64,000 bases of DNA, from contig VCJN01002641.1 in the NCBI GenBank assembly GCA_006384855.1, positions 20,084 through 84,083 of the forward strand, written 5' to 3'. The notes under the pieces were generated by a model. The model was given only the letters and a program-made list of their open reading frames with translations. It searched no databases and was not told the origin of the DNA. Numbering within the stretch: the stretch's first letter is position 1; each line of letters opens with the position of its first letter. Below are positions 62,760 through 64,000 of this stretch, piece after piece. This stretch comes from Tetraselmis striata. Its lineage: Eukaryota > Chlorophyta > Chlorodendrophyceae > Chlorodendrales > Chlorodendraceae. Both the position numbers and the translations under genes were made by a program.

Positions 62760-63433
62760 TGCCTTGATGTAGGCGACGTTGGCAAAGTAGATGGGCGAGT
62801 CGATGCGGATGAGCACGATGCCGTCGATGGTGCTGGCCTCCGGGTACTGCTTGACGTTGCGGTACACGTTGGTGCGCGGGATGCGGCCCAGCACCGCCGT
62901 GTGCGGGAACGCGGACTGGTAGATCACGATCAGCAGCGCCAGGCCTGCGCGGCGGGGGCGGCGGGGCGGGGCGGGCGCGCCGTCCGCGGTGTCAGTCGTA
63001 GTCCGCGCGGTGCTGCCCATCCCCCGCCGCCCCCGCTGATGCCGCAGCGCCGTGGGTTACGAAGGATCGACAGGTGACGACCGCCAGTTCGTGCACGGCT
63101 GCGCGTTTGGTTCGCTGTATGTGTATGTACAATGTGTATGCAGCTGTGGAGGGAACTGCAATACAACTTTCCATGCCGCCATTGTAGAGCGTAGAAACAC
63201 AAACAGTCCATGGATAAACAGCGTTTTGTCCCCCCCCCCCCACCCCCCCCCCCACCAAGGGGGGGGCGCACCGACGGCGATGATGAGGCCGATCTCCACG
63301 CCAAAGAGCAGCGTGAAGGAGAAGGAGATGACCCACACGAGAAAGTCCAGCTTGGCGACCCGGAAGAGGAAACACCGCCTCGTGCACCTCCACCAGCCCG
63401 ATCACGCCGCTGATCACGATGGCCGCCAGCGCG
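60215..63433 (-). CDS. SulP/SLC26-type sulfate transporter, 3' half (five exons), incomplete at the window edge
   Basis: Exons on the minus strand: 63433-63272, 62944-62763, 62260-62049, 61322-61190 and 60377-60215 (TGA). Exon 1 encodes membrane helices ([40 protein letters not shown]). Exon 2 has [20 protein letters not shown] and [20 protein letters not shown], the hallmark of plant-type SULTRs. Exon 3 is the STAS domain ([34 protein letters not shown]). Exon 4 ([20 protein letters not shown]) completes it and exon 5 is a variable tail. These proteins carry sulfate by proton or anion coupling at plasma, plastid or vacuolar membranes; the membrane is not determinable here. Introns 2 and 3 use GC donors (AAG|GCACCC and GAG|GCGAGT). 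One extra base near 63371 shifts exon 1. The N-terminal half should lie beyond 64000. Confidence 0.88.
61740..61950. repeat. Degenerate telomere-like repeats in a SulP intron
   Basis: The stretch is rich in TTAGGG and TTTAGGG variants (GGGGTTAGGATTAGGG, GATTAGGGTTTAGG, AGTTAGGGTT, TTTAGGGC) and then CTAAACCCTAA in the opposite sense near 61910. TTTAGGG is the plant and chlorophyte telomere unit. It is imperfect, so an old interstitial telomeric tract or a telomere-repair scar is likely. Confidence 0.55.
61984..62037 (+). repeat. TG microsatellite followed by a G tract
   Basis: GT dinucleotides (61984-62016) run into a G tract of about 19 nt. On the SulP strand this is a C tract about 12 nt after the GC donor of intron 3, followed by AC repeats. 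Confidence 0.8.
62392..62570. repeat. Dispersed repeat R, copy 4, in SulP intron 2
   Basis: It shares CATCGATCGCAGGCAAGCC, GGATGCGTTGGCATCCGTAC and GTTTAGTGACGTGAAACAC with the copies next to the ankyrin fragments. It is about 70% identical by eye, the most diverged copy, and has no ankyrin sequence attached. Confidence 0.6.
62727..62759 (+). repeat. G tract of about 33 nt next to a SulP splice donor
   Basis: On the SulP strand it is a C tract that begins three bases after the GC donor of intron 2. It is one of the longest homopolymers in the window. Confidence 0.85.
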
Positions 63434-63489
63434 CTGCAAGCACAGAGGGGAGGAGGGGGGGCGGGGGGGGGGGGGGGGGGAGGCAAAGC

Positions 63490-64000
63490 CAGGCCGGCGC
63501 CGTCAGCAGCTCACACGTGTCGACCCGCGACCTGGCAAAAAGCGGATCAGCAAAACGGAACTAAAGAGAGAGAGAGAGATCAATGAAACGAGAGGCATTA
63601 AGATATTCATATGACAAACGGAAGAGATTGACCAAGCAGATTAATGAAAGACTCGTCGTCTCATCGTAACTAAAACAGTTATCTGTCGCATTAAAACTTC
63701 CGTCGTTGAAGTGCCGATCTTTTCTGTGTTGTCTTGACACTTGCTGCATCTGTCCGTCACCCCGTCATTCGCACGGCGCAACTGTCGTCATGCTGTCGGT
63801 GTTCCGTGTATGGAATAGATCCAAAACCAACAACCGCGGGTCTACGCTATTCTAGTCCAACCCCATTATCCTTACACTCGAGTCATGTGACGCGGCTCGT
63901 GAACTGTGTGTGAACTCTGTGTGAATTCCGACTCTGAAAGTCCGACGGAGCCAAGGAGGACAGTCGGCCTGTCCTCCTGCGAACCAGCTGCTTTGAAGGA
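63490..64000. other. Probable SulP intron or 5' sequence, nothing else recognised
   Basis: A short AG microsatellite lies at 63565-63579. No exon with SulP similarity was found here, so the upstream exons lie outside the window. Confidence 0.4.

Overview
The window looks like nuclear DNA from a green alga (chlorophyte). It has spliceosomal introns, a plastid BSD2-type Rubisco-assembly chaperone, a plant-type SulP sulfate transporter, TGTAA motifs (the chlorophyte poly(A) signal) behind RPL10, and PAT-type tyrosine-recombinase (YR) retroelements like the TOC elements of Chlamydomonas. Base composition is GC-rich, with many long C or G homopolymer tracts. The species was not identified.

Layout. 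1-8000 is host DNA: RPL10 (two exons, + strand), BSD2 (two exons, +) and an mTERF-like gene (- strand, two exons, two frameshifts). 8000-39100 is an accessory block built around four minus-strand paralogues that encode an F-box-like N-terminus followed by 10 to about 30 copies of a 27-residue ankyrin-like repeat (81-bp DNA unit). Between them lie orphaned N-terminal and C-terminal pieces of the same family, a segmental duplication (9343-10948 and 15987-18104), a 1.6-kb Copia-like LTR element, a solo LTR, two nearly identical Gag-YR elements (A 20230-23350 and B 28507-31724), a pogo-like transposase relic and YR relics. 39426-49201 is a nest of transposons: a 5'-truncated LINE with an 11-bp target-site duplication, directly abutting a complete but mutated PAT element (D) whose RNase H is split by a second copy of the Copia-like element. 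49200-58900 holds relics: a YDDG-type ORF, a hAT C-terminus, a decayed Gag-YR element (C) and a spliced zinc-ribbon-like gene. 60215 to the right edge is the 3' half of a SulP gene whose introns carry long homopolymer tracts and two GC-AG splice junctions.

The signal most worth following is in the YR elements. In all four, gag ends in a single TGA, followed in three by CGG TGT, a known leaky-stop context, and in the Gag-YR elements the frame after the stop stays open into the recombinase. Elements A and B lack reverse transcriptase entirely yet keep recombinase, Gag and split direct repeats. All the YR families here share a 26-30 bp core at the recombination repeats.

Evidence comes from reading sequence and translations by eye. 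No alignment or database search was run. Exon borders come from GT/GC...AG signals plus frame continuity.
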